64,000 nucleotides of DNA, taken from the NCBI RefSeq assembly GCF_003112535.1, contig NZ_BEWA01000029.1:1-64000 (forward strand), in the 5' to 3' direction. The translations under genes were made by a program, and so were the position numbers. The DNA is from Streptomyces rishiriensis (GTDB taxonomy: Bacteria > Actinomycetota > Actinomycetes > Streptomycetales > Streptomycetaceae). Positions 45,364 through 54,154 of the stretch are shown here, piece by piece (position 1 is the stretch's first letter; each line of letters opens with the position of its first letter). A model generated the notes under the pieces. The model did no database searches. It had not been told where the DNA came from and saw only the letters and a program-made list of their open reading frames with translations.

Positions 45364-45837
45364 GGGCTCGATTATCGACGGGCGCCCGGAGCCGGCGGGC
45401 CGCCGAGTGCGGCGGGAGCGCGCCGGGCGCGGTGCGCGGGGCGTGCGCCGCGGGGCGCGGAGCGGGTGCGGTGCGGGTGCAGAGCATGTGCGCGACGGGT
45501 GTGGGGGGTGCGTGCGGGACGAGTGTGGGACGGGTGGGGGACGCGTGTGGGACGGGTGGGGGAGGGGTGTGGGGCGGGGCGGGGGGCGGAATGCGGGGCA
45601 GGGTGAGGGACGGGGGCGCGGAGTGGGTGCGGGGTCGGGGTGTAGTGGCGTACGCCACATGGGTCGCTCCTGGACGTGAGATGTCCGCCACGTGACCGTG
45701 GCGCGAACTCGCGTACGCTGCGTCTCACTCGTGTTCGTTTGCGCGGGCCGGAGACCACCGCTCCTCTCCGGCCGAGTCGCGGGGAGTCCCCACCCCGCGA
45801 GCCCGCCGGACCGAGGGATCACCTGGGAGGTACGTAC
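45364..45837 (+). other. G-rich, repeat-like upstream region of the MFS gene
   Basis: 474 bp without a credible gene. From about 45480 to 45650 the plus strand is almost all G-tracts joined by GTGTGGGACGGGTGGGGGA-like units, a loose repeat of about 15-20 bp. Long open frames here on both strands arise from this composition. The right part holds the MFS promoter, with GGGAGG at 45825 as its RBS. Confidence 0.7.
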
Positions 45838-47439
45838 ATGTCCGGGACGACCACGGCCGCCGCTGGGCTGCGCCGGAGGACGGCCGGGGCCGGTGCCAAC
45901 CGCTGGGTCGTCCTGGTGGTGCTGTGCGTCAGCCTGCTCCTGGTCGCCGTCGACGCGACCGTGCTGCACGTGGCGGTGCCCGCCGTCACCGAGGACCTGC
46001 GGCCCGGCGCGATAGAGCTGCTCTGGATCGTCGACACCTATCCGCTGGTCTGCGCCTCGTTGCTGATCCTGTTCGGCACGCTCGGCGACAAGGTCGGCCG
46101 CAGACGGATCCTGCTGCTCGGATACGCCCTGTTCGGCGTCGCCTCCGCGCTGGCGGCGTTCGCCGGGAGCGCGCAGACGCTGATCGTGGCGCGGGCGCTG
46201 CTGGGGGTGGGCGGAGCGATGATCATGCCCGCGACGCTGTCGATCCTGCGGCAGGTGTTCCCGGACCGGCGTGAGCGGGCGCTGGCGATAGGCCTCTGGA
46301 GCGCGGTGGCGGCGGTGGGCGCGGCGATCGGACCGCTGCTCGGCGGCTTTCTCCTCGAACACTTCTGGTGGGGCTCGGTCTTCCTCGTCAACATTCCGTT
46401 GATGCTGGTGAGTCTGCCGGTGGGACGGCTGCTGCTGCCCGAGTCGCGCGGGGCGGGGAACGGTCCCTGGGACGTCGTCGGCGCGCTGATGGCGGCGGCG
46501 GGACTGTTCGGCGTCGTGCTGGGCGTGAAGCGGCTGGGCGGCGGCGAGCTGGGACCGTTCACCGTGGTGCCGCTGGCCGTGGGCGCGGTGCTGATCGTCC
46601 TCTTCGTACGACGTCAGCGGCGGCGCACGCATCCCCTGGTGGACCTCGGGATGTTCGCGCGGCCGGCGTTCAGCACGTCGGTGGGATGCATTGTGCTGGC
46701 CATGCTGGCGCTCGTCGGACTCGAGCTGATCGCGGCGCAGTATCTGCAGCTCGTGCTCGGCCTGTCCCCGCTGGAGACGGGACTGCGGCTCCTGCCGCTG
46801 ACCTTCGCCGCGATGGCGGCGGGGCTGGCGGGGGCGCGGCTGCTGCGGGGGTTCGGGCCGCGGCGGATGGTGTGCGGGGGGTTCCTGCTGACGGCGATGG
46901 CCGTGCTGGTGCTGACCGCGATGGGCGGGTCGGACAACACGGGGCTGCTGCTGTTCGGGTTCCTGCTGCTCGGGTTCGGTCTCGAGACGACGTTGTTCGC
47001 GGCGTACGAGTCGATGCTGAGCGAGGCCCCGCAGGAGCAGGCGGGCGGGGCGGCGGCGATCGGGGAGACGTCGTACCAGCTGGGGGCGGGGATCGGGATC
47101 GCCCTCCTGGGGAGCGTGATGAACGCTGCGTACGCTCCCGGGCTGTCCTCCGTGCCCGGGGTGCCGGCGTCGGCGTCGGCGGCCGCGGGGCATTCGCTGG
47201 GCGAGGCCTACCAGGTGGCCGGGCAGTTGGGCGGGCCCGCCGGGGTGGCGCTGCGGCGGGTCGCGCGGGACAGCTTCGTGCACGGGCTGCACGTCACGCT
47301 GTTGGTGAGTGCGGGGTTGCTGATGCTGGGGGCGGTGATGGCGTTGCGGTTGCCGCGGGTGATGCAGTGCGAGGCCTCTCCGGCGGGGGTGGGGCTTCCT
47401 GCGCCTCGGGAAGTCGTGGAGCCCCGCGTCTCGGCCTGA
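45838..47439 (+). CDS. MFS drug exporter, DHA2 (14-TM) family
   Basis: 533 aa. About 14 hydrophobic spans; DHA2 motifs are DATVLHVAVPAV (motif D1), GDKVGRRRILLLGYALFG (motif A) and ARALLGVGGAMIMPATLSIL, with GLWSAVAAVGAAIGPLLGG (motif C). Similar to QacA/SmvA, which expel cationic or hydrophobic drugs in exchange for protons. ATG 45838 has GGGAGG 7 nt upstream. No regulator gene is adjacent; the next gene is unrelated. Confidence 0.92.
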   Translation: MSGTTTAAAGLRRRTAGAGANRWVVLVVLCVSLLLVAVDATVLHVAVPAVTEDLRPGAIELLWIVDTYPLVCASLLILFGTLGDKVGRRRILLLGYALFGVASALAAFAGSAQTLIVARALLGVGGAMIMPATLSILRQVFPDRRERALAIGLWSAVAAVGAAIGPLLGGFLLEHFWWGSVFLVNIPLMLVSLPVGRLLLPESRGAGNGPWDVVGALMAAAGLFGVVLGVKRLGGGELGPFTVVPLAVGAVLIVLFVRRQRRRTHPLVDLGMFARPAFSTSVGCIVLAMLALVGLELIAAQYLQLVLGLSPLETGLRLLPLTFAAMAAGLAGARLLRGFGPRRMVCGGFLLTAMAVLVLTAMGGSDNTGLLLFGFLLLGFGLETTLFAAYESMLSEAPQEQAGGAAAIGETSYQLGAGIGIALLGSVMNAAYAPGLSSVPGVPASASAAAGHSLGEAYQVAGQLGGPAGVALRRVARDSFVHGLHVTLLVSAGLLMLGAVMALRLPRVMQCEASPAGVGLPAPREVVEPRVSA

Positions 47440-47929
47440 CCTTCGCCCACCCCCGCCCCGCCCGTGACGGTCGGTCGAGGAGTGGGCGTCGCCCGTGGGG
47501 GTGGATCGCCGTCGGCGTCTGCGGATGCCTGCGGGCGCCTGCGGCGCTTGTCCGCGGCGGTTGTGCGGGCTTGTCGCCTGCGGGCCTGCGCCTGCTGTGC
47601 GGCGGCCTGCGGCCTGCCGGTCGGTCTCCCACCCGCGCACCGCCCGTGACGGTTGGTCGAGGGGTGACCGTCGCCCGTGGGGGTGCTTCGCCGTCGGCGT
47701 CTGCGGCGGGTGCCTACGGTGCCTGCGGATTGGGGAGCTGGGGGCTGCTGGGCTGTGGCCTGTGGCCTGTGGCCTGTGGCCCGGTTTCACCCGGCCGTCG
47801 GGGACTGCCGTGAGCCCGCTCCCCGCGGTCCGGTGGGGGTTACTGGACGTGGGGGGCGGGGGGGTCGTAGGGTCGGGCGGGAGAGGTTTACTAGCGGTGC
47901 TAGTTTTAGGTTCTGCCGGAGGCTGTCGT
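47440..47929. repeat. Intergenic region with a 66-bp direct repeat and 7-bp tandem repeat
   Basis: 490 bp without a gene. A 66-bp segment at 47459-47524 recurs at 47641-47706 with about six mismatches (begins CGCCCGTGACGG). CTGTGGC is repeated four times at 47753-47780. The last 40 bp form the promoter and operator area of the acyl-CoA dehydrogenase. Confidence 0.88.
47890..47904 (+). promoter_or_regulatory. Palindrome ACTAGC-GGT-GCTAGT upstream of the acyl-CoA dehydrogenase
   Basis: A perfect 6+6-bp inverted repeat separated by GGT lies 26 bp before the ATG, in a local A+T-rich spot (GGTTTACTAG...GCTAGTTTTAG). Size and position fit an operator for a TetR- or MarR-type repressor; no such regulator is next door. 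Confidence 0.6.
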
Positions 47930-49120
47930 ATGTCCGCGTCCTCGAAGTCGCCCCCGTTCGACCCCGCCGACCCGCTCGGGATCGACGACCTGCTCGACGC
48001 CGAGGATCTCGCGATCCGTGACACCGTGCGCGGTTGGGCGGCGGACCGGGTGCTGCCCTATGTCGCCGAGTGGTACGAGAGCGGGGAGCTGCCGGTCATC
48101 CGGGAGCTCGCCCGGGAGCTCGGCGGGATCGGGGCGCTCGGGATGTCGCTGAGCGGGTACGGATGCGCGGGTGCGAGCGCCGTGCAGTACGGGCTCGCCT
48201 GTCTGGAGCTGGAGGCCGCCGACTCCGGGATCCGCTCGCTCGTCTCCGTGCAGGGATCCCTGGCCATGTACGCCCTCCACCGGTTCGGCTCCGAGGAGCA
48301 GAAGCGGGAGTGGCTGCCCCGCATGGCCGCCGGCGAGGTCATCGGGTGCTTCGGGCTCACCGAGCCCGACCACGGGTCCGACCCGGCGGGTATGCGGACG
48401 TACGCCAAGCGGGACGGCTCCGACTGGGTGCTCAACGGGCGGAAGATGTGGATCACCAACGGGTCGGTCGCCGGCGTCGCCGTGGTCTGGGCGCAGACGG
48501 AGGAAGGGATCAGGGGGTTCGTCGTGCCGACCGGCATCCCCGGGTTCTCCGCCCCGGAGATCAAGCACAAGTGGTCCCTGCGGGCCAGTGTGACCAGCGA
48601 ACTCGTGCTCGACGACGTGCGGTTGCCGGCCGACGCCGTCCTGCCGGAGGTCACCGGGCTGCGCGGCCCGCTCAGCTGTCTGTCCCACGCGCGCTACGGC
48701 ATCGTCTGGGGCGCGATGGGGGCGGCCCGGTCGTGTTTCGAGACCGCGGTCGCGTACGCGAAGACCCGGGAGCAGTTCGGGCGGCCCATCGGGGGATTCC
48801 AGCTCACCCAGGCCAAGCTCGCCGACATGGCGGTCGAACTGCACAAGGGGATTCTGCTCGCCCACCACCTGGGGCGGCGCATGGACGCCGGCCGCCTGCG
48901 TCCCGAGCAGGTCAGCTTCGGCAAGCTCAACAACGTGCGGGAGGCGATCGAGATCTGCCGGACCGCCCGTACCGTCCTCGGGGCCAACGGGATCTCGCTC
49001 GAATACCCCGTCATGCGGCACGCGACCAACCTCGAGTCGGTCCTCACCTATGAGGGCACCGTCGAGATGCACCAGCTCGTGCTGGGCAAGGCGCTCACCG
49101 GACTCGACGCCTTCCGCTGA
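47930..49120 (+). CDS. Acyl-CoA dehydrogenase, glutaryl-CoA dehydrogenase-like
   Basis: 396 aa. Typical ACAD domains: ALGMSLSGYGCAGAS, CFGLTEPDHGSDPAGM (FAD/substrate loop), VLNGRKMWITNG, and the C-terminal helical part with TREQFGRPIGGFQLTQAKLA. The catalytic Glu is in LESVLTYEGTVEMHQL. The N-terminal FDPADPLGIDDLLDAED is like glutaryl-CoA dehydrogenases, so lysine/tryptophan or dicarboxylate degradation is plausible. ATG 47930 has CGGAGG 8 nt upstream; the longer upstream frame crosses the repeat region and is not used. Confidence 0.9.
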   Translation: MSASSKSPPFDPADPLGIDDLLDAEDLAIRDTVRGWAADRVLPYVAEWYESGELPVIRELARELGGIGALGMSLSGYGCAGASAVQYGLACLELEAADSGIRSLVSVQGSLAMYALHRFGSEEQKREWLPRMAAGEVIGCFGLTEPDHGSDPAGMRTYAKRDGSDWVLNGRKMWITNGSVAGVAVVWAQTEEGIRGFVVPTGIPGFSAPEIKHKWSLRASVTSELVLDDVRLPADAVLPEVTGLRGPLSCLSHARYGIVWGAMGAARSCFETAVAYAKTREQFGRPIGGFQLTQAKLADMAVELHKGILLAHHLGRRMDAGRLRPEQVSFGKLNNVREAIEICRTARTVLGANGISLEYPVMRHATNLESVLTYEGTVEMHQLVLGKALTGLDAFR

Positions 49121-49162
49121 TCCGGCCCAGGGGCCGGGGCAGGGCCGACGAGCGGCCCTGCC

Positions 49163-49600
49163 TCAGCTCTGGTTGAAGAATCCGTCCGTCCGATGCGCGG
49201 ACGGGTCCCCGTTCACGATCTCCGTGTTGGCGGGGCTCAGCAGGAACACCCGGGTGGACACCCGCTCGATCGAACCCCGCAGGCCGAAGATCAGCCCCGC
49301 CGCGAAGTCGACGACGCGCTTGGCGTCGCCGGCCTCCATGGCGGTGAGGTTCATGATGACCGGCACGCCTTCACGGAACAGCTCGCCGATCGCCCGCGCG
49401 TCCCGGAAGCTGTCCGGGGTGACGGTGCCGATGCGGCGGCCCTTCTCCTCGGCCGTGTCCGCCGCCACCTTCACGCGCGGGTCGGTGACCCAGGCGTCCT
49501 GCGGGTCGGTCCCCTCGGAATAGTCGTCGTCGTAGTAACGCTCGTCATCGTTGTCGTCGACGAGGCCAAGCCAGGCACTCGCCTTGCGCACCGATCCCAT
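49163..49600 (-). CDS. sflA: SepF-like protein SflA
   Basis: 145 aa. It has the SepF core: SFRDARAIGELFREGVPVIMNLTAMEAGDAKRVVDFAAGL then LRGSIERVSTRVFLLSP, after an acidic YDDDYSEGTD linker. The N-terminal MGSVRKASAWLGL could be a membrane-targeting helix. Streptomyces carry SepF plus two paralogues, SflA and SflB, that modulate FtsZ assembly. The position next to the acyl-CoA dehydrogenase and DUF5685 genes fits sflA, as the main sepF lies in the division cluster elsewhere. Assignment is by context from memory. Confidence 0.85.
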   Translation of the reverse strand: MGSVRKASAWLGLVDDNDDERYYDDDYSEGTDPQDAWVTDPRVKVAADTAEEKGRRIGTVTPDSFRDARAIGELFREGVPVIMNLTAMEAGDAKRVVDFAAGLIFGLRGSIERVSTRVFLLSPANTEIVNGDPSAHRTDGFFNQS

Positions 49601-49913
49601 GGACGCCTCCTCTCACAGCGGTCTTCTTCTGCTTTCCGCATTCCCCATGGTCGTCCATGATGCGGATGTCGCGCCAAGTGGATAGACGCCGCGCGGGGGG
49701 TTTGTGACGGTACTGGTGCACAGCTAATACGTCGAGAGCCCGCGTCTCCCAAGGGTCGCACCGCATACAGCTGCTGACTGTGAGTGAAATATGATTCTTC
49801 GTGGCGGACGGGTGACGGACGGTGCGTCCGGGTGAACCGAGTGCCCCCGATCCGGCATGACAATCGGTCGATACCATGCGCAGCTCAGTGTCCCAAGGAC
49901 GACGGGGGTTGTC
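49601..49913. other. Divergent promoter region of sflA and the DUF5685 gene
   Basis: 313 bp with no gene. On the plus strand TATGAT at 49790-49795 is a good -10 but I find no matching -35. Somewhat A+T-richer around 49770-49800. Nothing else noted. Confidence 0.4.
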
Positions 49914-51161
49914 GTGTTCGGAATCGTCAGGCCGTGCAGCCATCGGCTCGGTGAGAGTCTCAAGACCCAGTGGATGGCCCATCTGTGCGGGCTGTGTCTC
50001 GCGCTGCGCGGCGATCACGGGCAGTTCGCGCGGGTCGTCACCAACTACGACGGGCTGATCATATCGGTCCTGACGGAGGCTCAGGCCGAGCGCGTCACCG
50101 CCGGCGGGTGGCGGCGCACGGCGGGACCGTGCCCGCTGCGGGGCATGCGCACCGCCTCGGTCGCCCAGGGGGAGGGCGCACGGCTCGCGGCCGCCGTCTC
50201 GCTGGTGCTCGCCTCGGCCAAGGTGCGTGACCACGTCGCCGACGGCGACGGGGTGCTGGCGCGGCGGCCGGTCGCCGCCGCCGCGCGCCGGGTCGCCGAC
50301 AGCTGGGGGCGGGCCGGGGAACGCGGCGGAGCGGCCGTGGGGTTCGACACCGCCGTCCTCGTCGACGCCGTGGACCGGCAGGTCGGCATCGAGGCGCTCG
50401 CCGGTCCGGGCACCCCGCTGCTGACCGTCACCGAGCCGACCGAGACCGCGACCGCCGCCGCTTTCGCGCACACCGCGGTCCTGGCGGGCCGGCCGGCCAA
50501 CGCCGTGCCGCTCGCCGAGGCCGGCCGTCTCTTCGGACGGCTGGCGCATCTGCTGGACGCCGTCGAGGACCAGGCGGCGGACGCGGCGGCCGGGGCCTGG
50601 AACCCGCTGACGGCCACGCACACCCCGCTCGCCGAGGCCCGCCGGCTCGCCGACGACGCCCTGCACGGCATCCGGCTCGCCCTGCGGGACGTCGAGTTCG
50701 AGGAGGGCAGGCTGGCGCACCTGCTGCTCGCGCACGAGCTGGGCCGGTCGGTGGACCGGGCCTTCGGAACGCAGTCCTGCGGGCACACGCACGGGCCGCA
50801 GGACGCGGACGCACCGGAGGGCGCCTTCGGGCCGCCCACCGGCCCGTATGCCCCGCGCAACCCGGCGGATCCGAACGCTCCGCACGCGCCCGGCAACCCC
50901 TACGGCAACCCGTACGGCGAGCCGCCCCGGCCGCAGAAGCGGGGTTTCCTGGCCGGCTGCGCGGTGGCGATCGGGCTGTGCTGCACCTGCAAGGTGTGCT
51001 GCGCCGACGAGTTCGAGGGCCCCTGGTCGAGGAAGAAGCGCGAGGGCTTGTGCAACGACTGCGGCGACTGCGGCGACTGCGGCAGCTGTGACTGCAGTTG
51101 CTGCGACTGCTGTGACGGGTGCTCGTGCTGTGAGTGCTGCGCCTGCGACTGCTCCTGCTGA
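49914..51161 (+). CDS. DUF5685 family protein with 24-cysteine tail
   Basis: 415 aa. The N-terminus, VFGIVRPCSHRLGESLKTQW then HLCGLCLALRGDHG, has cysteines in a CxxC pattern with FARVVTNYDGLIISVL, followed by helical Ala-rich sequence and a Pro/Asn/Gly linker (about 310-340). The last 73 residues contain 24 Cys in CCxC, CxxC and CxC spacing. I recall related Streptomyces proteins as DUF5685 with no known function. The Cys tail suggests metal or iron-sulfur binding (inference). GTG 49914 has AAGGA and GGGGG upstream. Followed at 123 bp by a small GTPase. Confidence 0.82.
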   Translation: MFGIVRPCSHRLGESLKTQWMAHLCGLCLALRGDHGQFARVVTNYDGLIISVLTEAQAERVTAGGWRRTAGPCPLRGMRTASVAQGEGARLAAAVSLVLASAKVRDHVADGDGVLARRPVAAAARRVADSWGRAGERGGAAVGFDTAVLVDAVDRQVGIEALAGPGTPLLTVTEPTETATAAAFAHTAVLAGRPANAVPLAEAGRLFGRLAHLLDAVEDQAADAAAGAWNPLTATHTPLAEARRLADDALHGIRLALRDVEFEEGRLAHLLLAHELGRSVDRAFGTQSCGHTHGPQDADAPEGAFGPPTGPYAPRNPADPNAPHAPGNPYGNPYGEPPRPQKRGFLAGCAVAIGLCCTCKVCCADEFEGPWSRKKREGLCNDCGDCGDCGSCDCSCCDCCDGCSCCECCACDCSC

Positions 51162-51284
51162 CGTGCCGCCACCTGCCGTGCGCGGACGCTCATCGTCCGT
51201 GCCGGCCGCCGGCGCGGTGAGCGGCGGACGTCTCCGGGCCGTATCTCCCGCCAAGGATGCGGATGCTCGAAAGGACCAGGGACC

Positions 51285-51884
51285 ATGCCCGGGCGTTCTG
51301 ACCAGACCGTGCCGCTCGCTGTGAAGATCGTCGTGAGCGGGGGGCTCGGGGTGGGCAAGACCACCTTCATCGCCGCCGTCTCCGAGATCGAGCCGCTGGA
51401 CACGGAGGCGCCGATCACCCAGGTGTCGGTGGGCGTCGACTCGCTCGACGGCGTCGAGTCCAAGACGACGACCACCGTCGCACTGGACTTCGGGCGCATC
51501 AGGCTCGATCCGGCCATCGCGCTGTACCTGTTCGGCACGCCGGGGCAGGGCCGCTTCTCGTTCCTGTGGGACGACCTGGTGGAGGGCGCGCTGGGAACGG
51601 TCGTCCTCGCGGACACCCGGCGCATCGAGGAGTGCTATCCCGCTCTCGACTACTTCGAGGCGCAGGGCGCGCCGTTCGTCCTCGCCGTGAACCGCTTCGA
51701 CGGGGCCGACCGGTTCGAACTGGACGAGGTCAGGGAGGCGTTGGGGCTGGGCGCGGACGTTCCCGTGCTGGAGTGCGACGCGCGGGAGCGGGGGTCCGTA
51801 CGGGATGTGCTGGGCGCCTTGATGGACCGGGTGATCGGGTTCCGGGCCGCGCCCGGGCGTCGGGCGGTGGCGGCGCAGGGGTGA
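51285..51884 (+). CDS. Small GTPase, conservon CvnD-like
   Basis: 199 aa. P-loop VVSGGLGVGKTTFIAAVS, switch-like TQVSVGVDSLDGVESKTTTT, a G3 variant FGTPGQGRFSFLWDDL and a G4 variant VNRFDG. It matches the last gene (CvnD) of Streptomyces conservons and the MglA-like ATP/GTP-binding proteins. The kinase-like and roadblock partners (CvnA-C) are absent; the only neighbour in the same direction is the Cys-tail protein. ATG 51285 has AAAGGA upstream. Confidence 0.9.
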   Translation: MPGRSDQTVPLAVKIVVSGGLGVGKTTFIAAVSEIEPLDTEAPITQVSVGVDSLDGVESKTTTTVALDFGRIRLDPAIALYLFGTPGQGRFSFLWDDLVEGALGTVVLADTRRIEECYPALDYFEAQGAPFVLAVNRFDGADRFELDEVREALGLGADVPVLECDARERGSVRDVLGALMDRVIGFRAAPGRRAVAAQG

Positions 51885-52121
51885 GGGGGGCCGAGAAGGG
51901 GGTGCGTGGGTGAAGGCGGGGCTGGCTGGGGGAGAACGCGCGGGGGGCGCCCGGAATCCGGGCGCGCAGGGGGTCAGCTCAACAGGAACAGGACCACACT
52001 CGACCGAAGTCGATGTGGGAGCGGGTGACCAGCCACTGCTGCGGATGCATGGCCCAAGTGGAACAGGTCTCCGATTACCCGTCAACCGATCCGAGACGCA
52101 CCGCTCACAGTTCGGACAGCC

Positions 52122-52152
52122 TTGACAGTGAGGGGAAATACCCCCGTACCCT
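52122..52152 (+). promoter_or_regulatory. Predicted promoter with palindromic spacer
   Basis: TTGACA at 52122-52127 and TACCCT at 52147-52152 are 19 bp apart, slightly long. The spacer holds the inverted repeat GGGG-AAATA-CCCC (52132-52144), a possible operator. It would drive the FAD/NAD(P) gene with an 80-nt leader. The rest of the 347-bp gap (51885-52231) shows nothing recognisable. Confidence 0.45.
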
Positions 52153-52231
52153 CGCTGCACGGCCCTGCTGAGGGGCTCGGCCGTGTCTCCTGCCGTGTGG
52201 TGAAGGCCCATCCGTGTCACGGAGCCTTCGC

Positions 52232-54043
52232 ATGCCTTCCGAGCCCCCTGCCCCATCCCCGGCGCCCCACCCGGCGTCCCGGCCGGCGAGACGATCCCTC
52301 GTGATCGTCGGGGCCGGCCCCCGGGGGACCGGTCTCATCGAGCGGATCGCCGCCAACGCCCCCGAGCTGTACGCCGGTTCGGCTCTCGACATCCATCTCG
52401 TCGACCCGTATCCACCGGGCGCCGGACGCATCTGGCGGGCCGCCCAGTCCCCGTTGCTGTGGATGAACTCGCACGCCGAGGACGTCACCGTGTTCACCGA
52501 CGAGACGGTGCGGATGGCCGGGCCCGTGCGGCCCGGGCCCACTCTGCACGAGTGGGCCGGCCTCGACGGGCGCGTCTTCGCCGACCGGCGGATCCAGGGC
52601 GCGTATCTGCGCTGGGCGCACGAGCAGGCCGTCGCCGCGCTGCCGCCGGAGATCACCGTGCACCGCCACCCGCGGCGTGCCCTGCGGGTGAGCGGTTCGC
52701 GCGAGGAGCGCCAGCAGGTGTGGCTGGAGGGCCGGCCCCGGCCGCTCCGGGCCGACCTCGTCGTCCTCGCCCTCGGTCACCTCGACGCCGAACCGGACGA
52801 GGAGCAGAGCGCGTTGGCCGCGTACGCCCGTGAGCACGGGCTCGTCCACCTTCCCCCGGACTTCACCGCCGACAGCGACCTGTCCGCGCTCGGGGCCGGC
52901 GAACCCGTCCTGGTGCGCGGCTTCGGACTGGCCTTCGTCGATCTGACGGTGCTGCTCACCGAGGGGCGCGGCGGACGGTACGAGGGGGACGTCTATGTGC
53001 CCTCGGGGCGTGAGCCGGTGCTGTACGTCGGCTCGCGGCGCGGTGTGCCGTACCACTCGAAGATCGGCTACGACTGGACCGGAGAACGGCCGCCGCTGCC
53101 GAGGTTCCTGGGGCCCGCCGAGATCGACGCCCTGGCGGCGCGGTCCGGGGGCCTCGACTTCCGGCGGGACGTGTGGCCGCTGGTGGAGAAGGAGCTGGGC
53201 TTCGCCCACTACCACCGGCTGTTCACGGCCCACGCCGAGCGGACCGCGATCGCCTGGGCCGACTTCGAGGAGAAGTACGCGGCCGCGGCGGCGGGGCCCG
53301 AACGGGAGGCGCTGGTGGCCTCCGCCGTGCCCGACCCGCGCGACCGGCTCGACCTGGCCGCCCTCGACCGGCCGCTGGAGGGGGTGACCTACGGATCCTT
53401 CGAGGAGTTGCAGGAGGGCCTGCGCGGATACGTCGAGGGCGATCTGAACCGCCGTCACGACCCGGCGTACAGCCCCGACCTGGCCGTCTTCCTGGGCCTG
53501 CTGTCCGTCTACGGGCAACTGGTCCGGCTGGAGGGCGTCGGCTCCTGGTGGCACGGGTTCTTCAGCTGCCTTGCCTCCGGCCCGCCCGGCCCCCGGCTGC
53601 GGCAACTGCTCGCGCTGTCCCGGGCGGGGGTGGTGAACTTCGTCGGCGCCGACATGACCGTACGCGCGGAGGACGGCGTGTTCCGGGCGTACGGCGCGAC
53701 CGTGCCGGGGCGCTCGGTCGAGGCGCGGGCGCTGGTGGAGGCCAGGCTGCCGGAGCCGACGCTGCGGCGCGCCCTCGACCCGCTGCTGCGCGGCCTGCAC
53801 GCCGACGGCGCCGGCGAGACCGCGGACGGGCTGCTGCGGGTGGACCGCGCGGACGGGCGGGTCCTGGACCGGAGCGGCCGGCCCCATCCACGGCGGTTCG
53901 CGCTCGGGCCGCACACCGACGGCCGTACGCCGGGCGCGTTCACCCGGCCGCACACCGGCGGTCCCGCGTTCCGGCAGAACGACGCCACCGCGCGGGCCGC
54001 CCTGGTGTTCCTGCGGGACCTCGGCGCCGACGCCGTCGGGTGA
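52232..54043 (+). CDS. FAD/NAD(P)-binding protein (FAD-NAD(P)_binding family)
   Basis: 603 aa. N-terminal dinucleotide motif LVIVGAGPRGTGLIERIAAN, DIHLVDPYPPGAGRIW and LLWMNSHAEDVTVFTD are typical of the FAD-NAD(P)_binding family sometimes found in sulfur or siderophore clusters; the substrate is unknown. Later, GEPVLVRGFGLAFVDLTVLL and the C-terminal GPHTDGRTPGAFTRP are family-like. ATG 52232 has GGAG at 7 nt. The last codons GTCGGG TGA belong to the first of three 35-bp repeats, and an LLM flavin oxidoreductase follows. Confidence 0.87.
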   Translation: MPSEPPAPSPAPHPASRPARRSLVIVGAGPRGTGLIERIAANAPELYAGSALDIHLVDPYPPGAGRIWRAAQSPLLWMNSHAEDVTVFTDETVRMAGPVRPGPTLHEWAGLDGRVFADRRIQGAYLRWAHEQAVAALPPEITVHRHPRRALRVSGSREERQQVWLEGRPRPLRADLVVLALGHLDAEPDEEQSALAAYAREHGLVHLPPDFTADSDLSALGAGEPVLVRGFGLAFVDLTVLLTEGRGGRYEGDVYVPSGREPVLYVGSRRGVPYHSKIGYDWTGERPPLPRFLGPAEIDALAARSGGLDFRRDVWPLVEKELGFAHYHRLFTAHAERTAIAWADFEEKYAAAAAGPEREALVASAVPDPRDRLDLAALDRPLEGVTYGSFEELQEGLRGYVEGDLNRRHDPAYSPDLAVFLGLLSVYGQLVRLEGVGSWWHGFFSCLASGPPGPRLRQLLALSRAGVVNFVGADMTVRAEDGVFRAYGATVPGRSVEARALVEARLPEPTLRRALDPLLRGLHADGAGETADGLLRVDRADGRVLDRSGRPHPRRFALGPHTDGRTPGAFTRPHTGGPAFRQNDATARAALVFLRDLGADAVG

Positions 54044-54142
54044 GCCGGCCGCCTTCCGAAGCGCCACAGGCCGGGTGAGCCGGCCGCCTTCCGACTCGCC
54101 ACAGGCCGGGTGAGCCGGCCGCCTTCCGACTCGCCACAGAAA
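54038..54142 (+). repeat. 35-bp tandem repeat, three copies
   Basis: Units start at 54038, 54073 and 54108 (GGGTGAGCCGGCCGCCTTCC, then GACTCGCCACAGGCC). The first copy includes the stop codon of the FAD/NAD(P) gene; copies differ at a few positions, the first having GAAGCG where the others have GACTCG. Confidence 0.95.
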
Positions 54143-54154
54143 GGGTTCTTCCTC

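Noticed and set aside
44089..48024. Very long minus-strand frame through the MFS and repeat region
   Set aside because: Only the 44089-45363 part has membrane-protein character and a start; the rest is Pro/Arg/His-rich shadow of the MFS gene.
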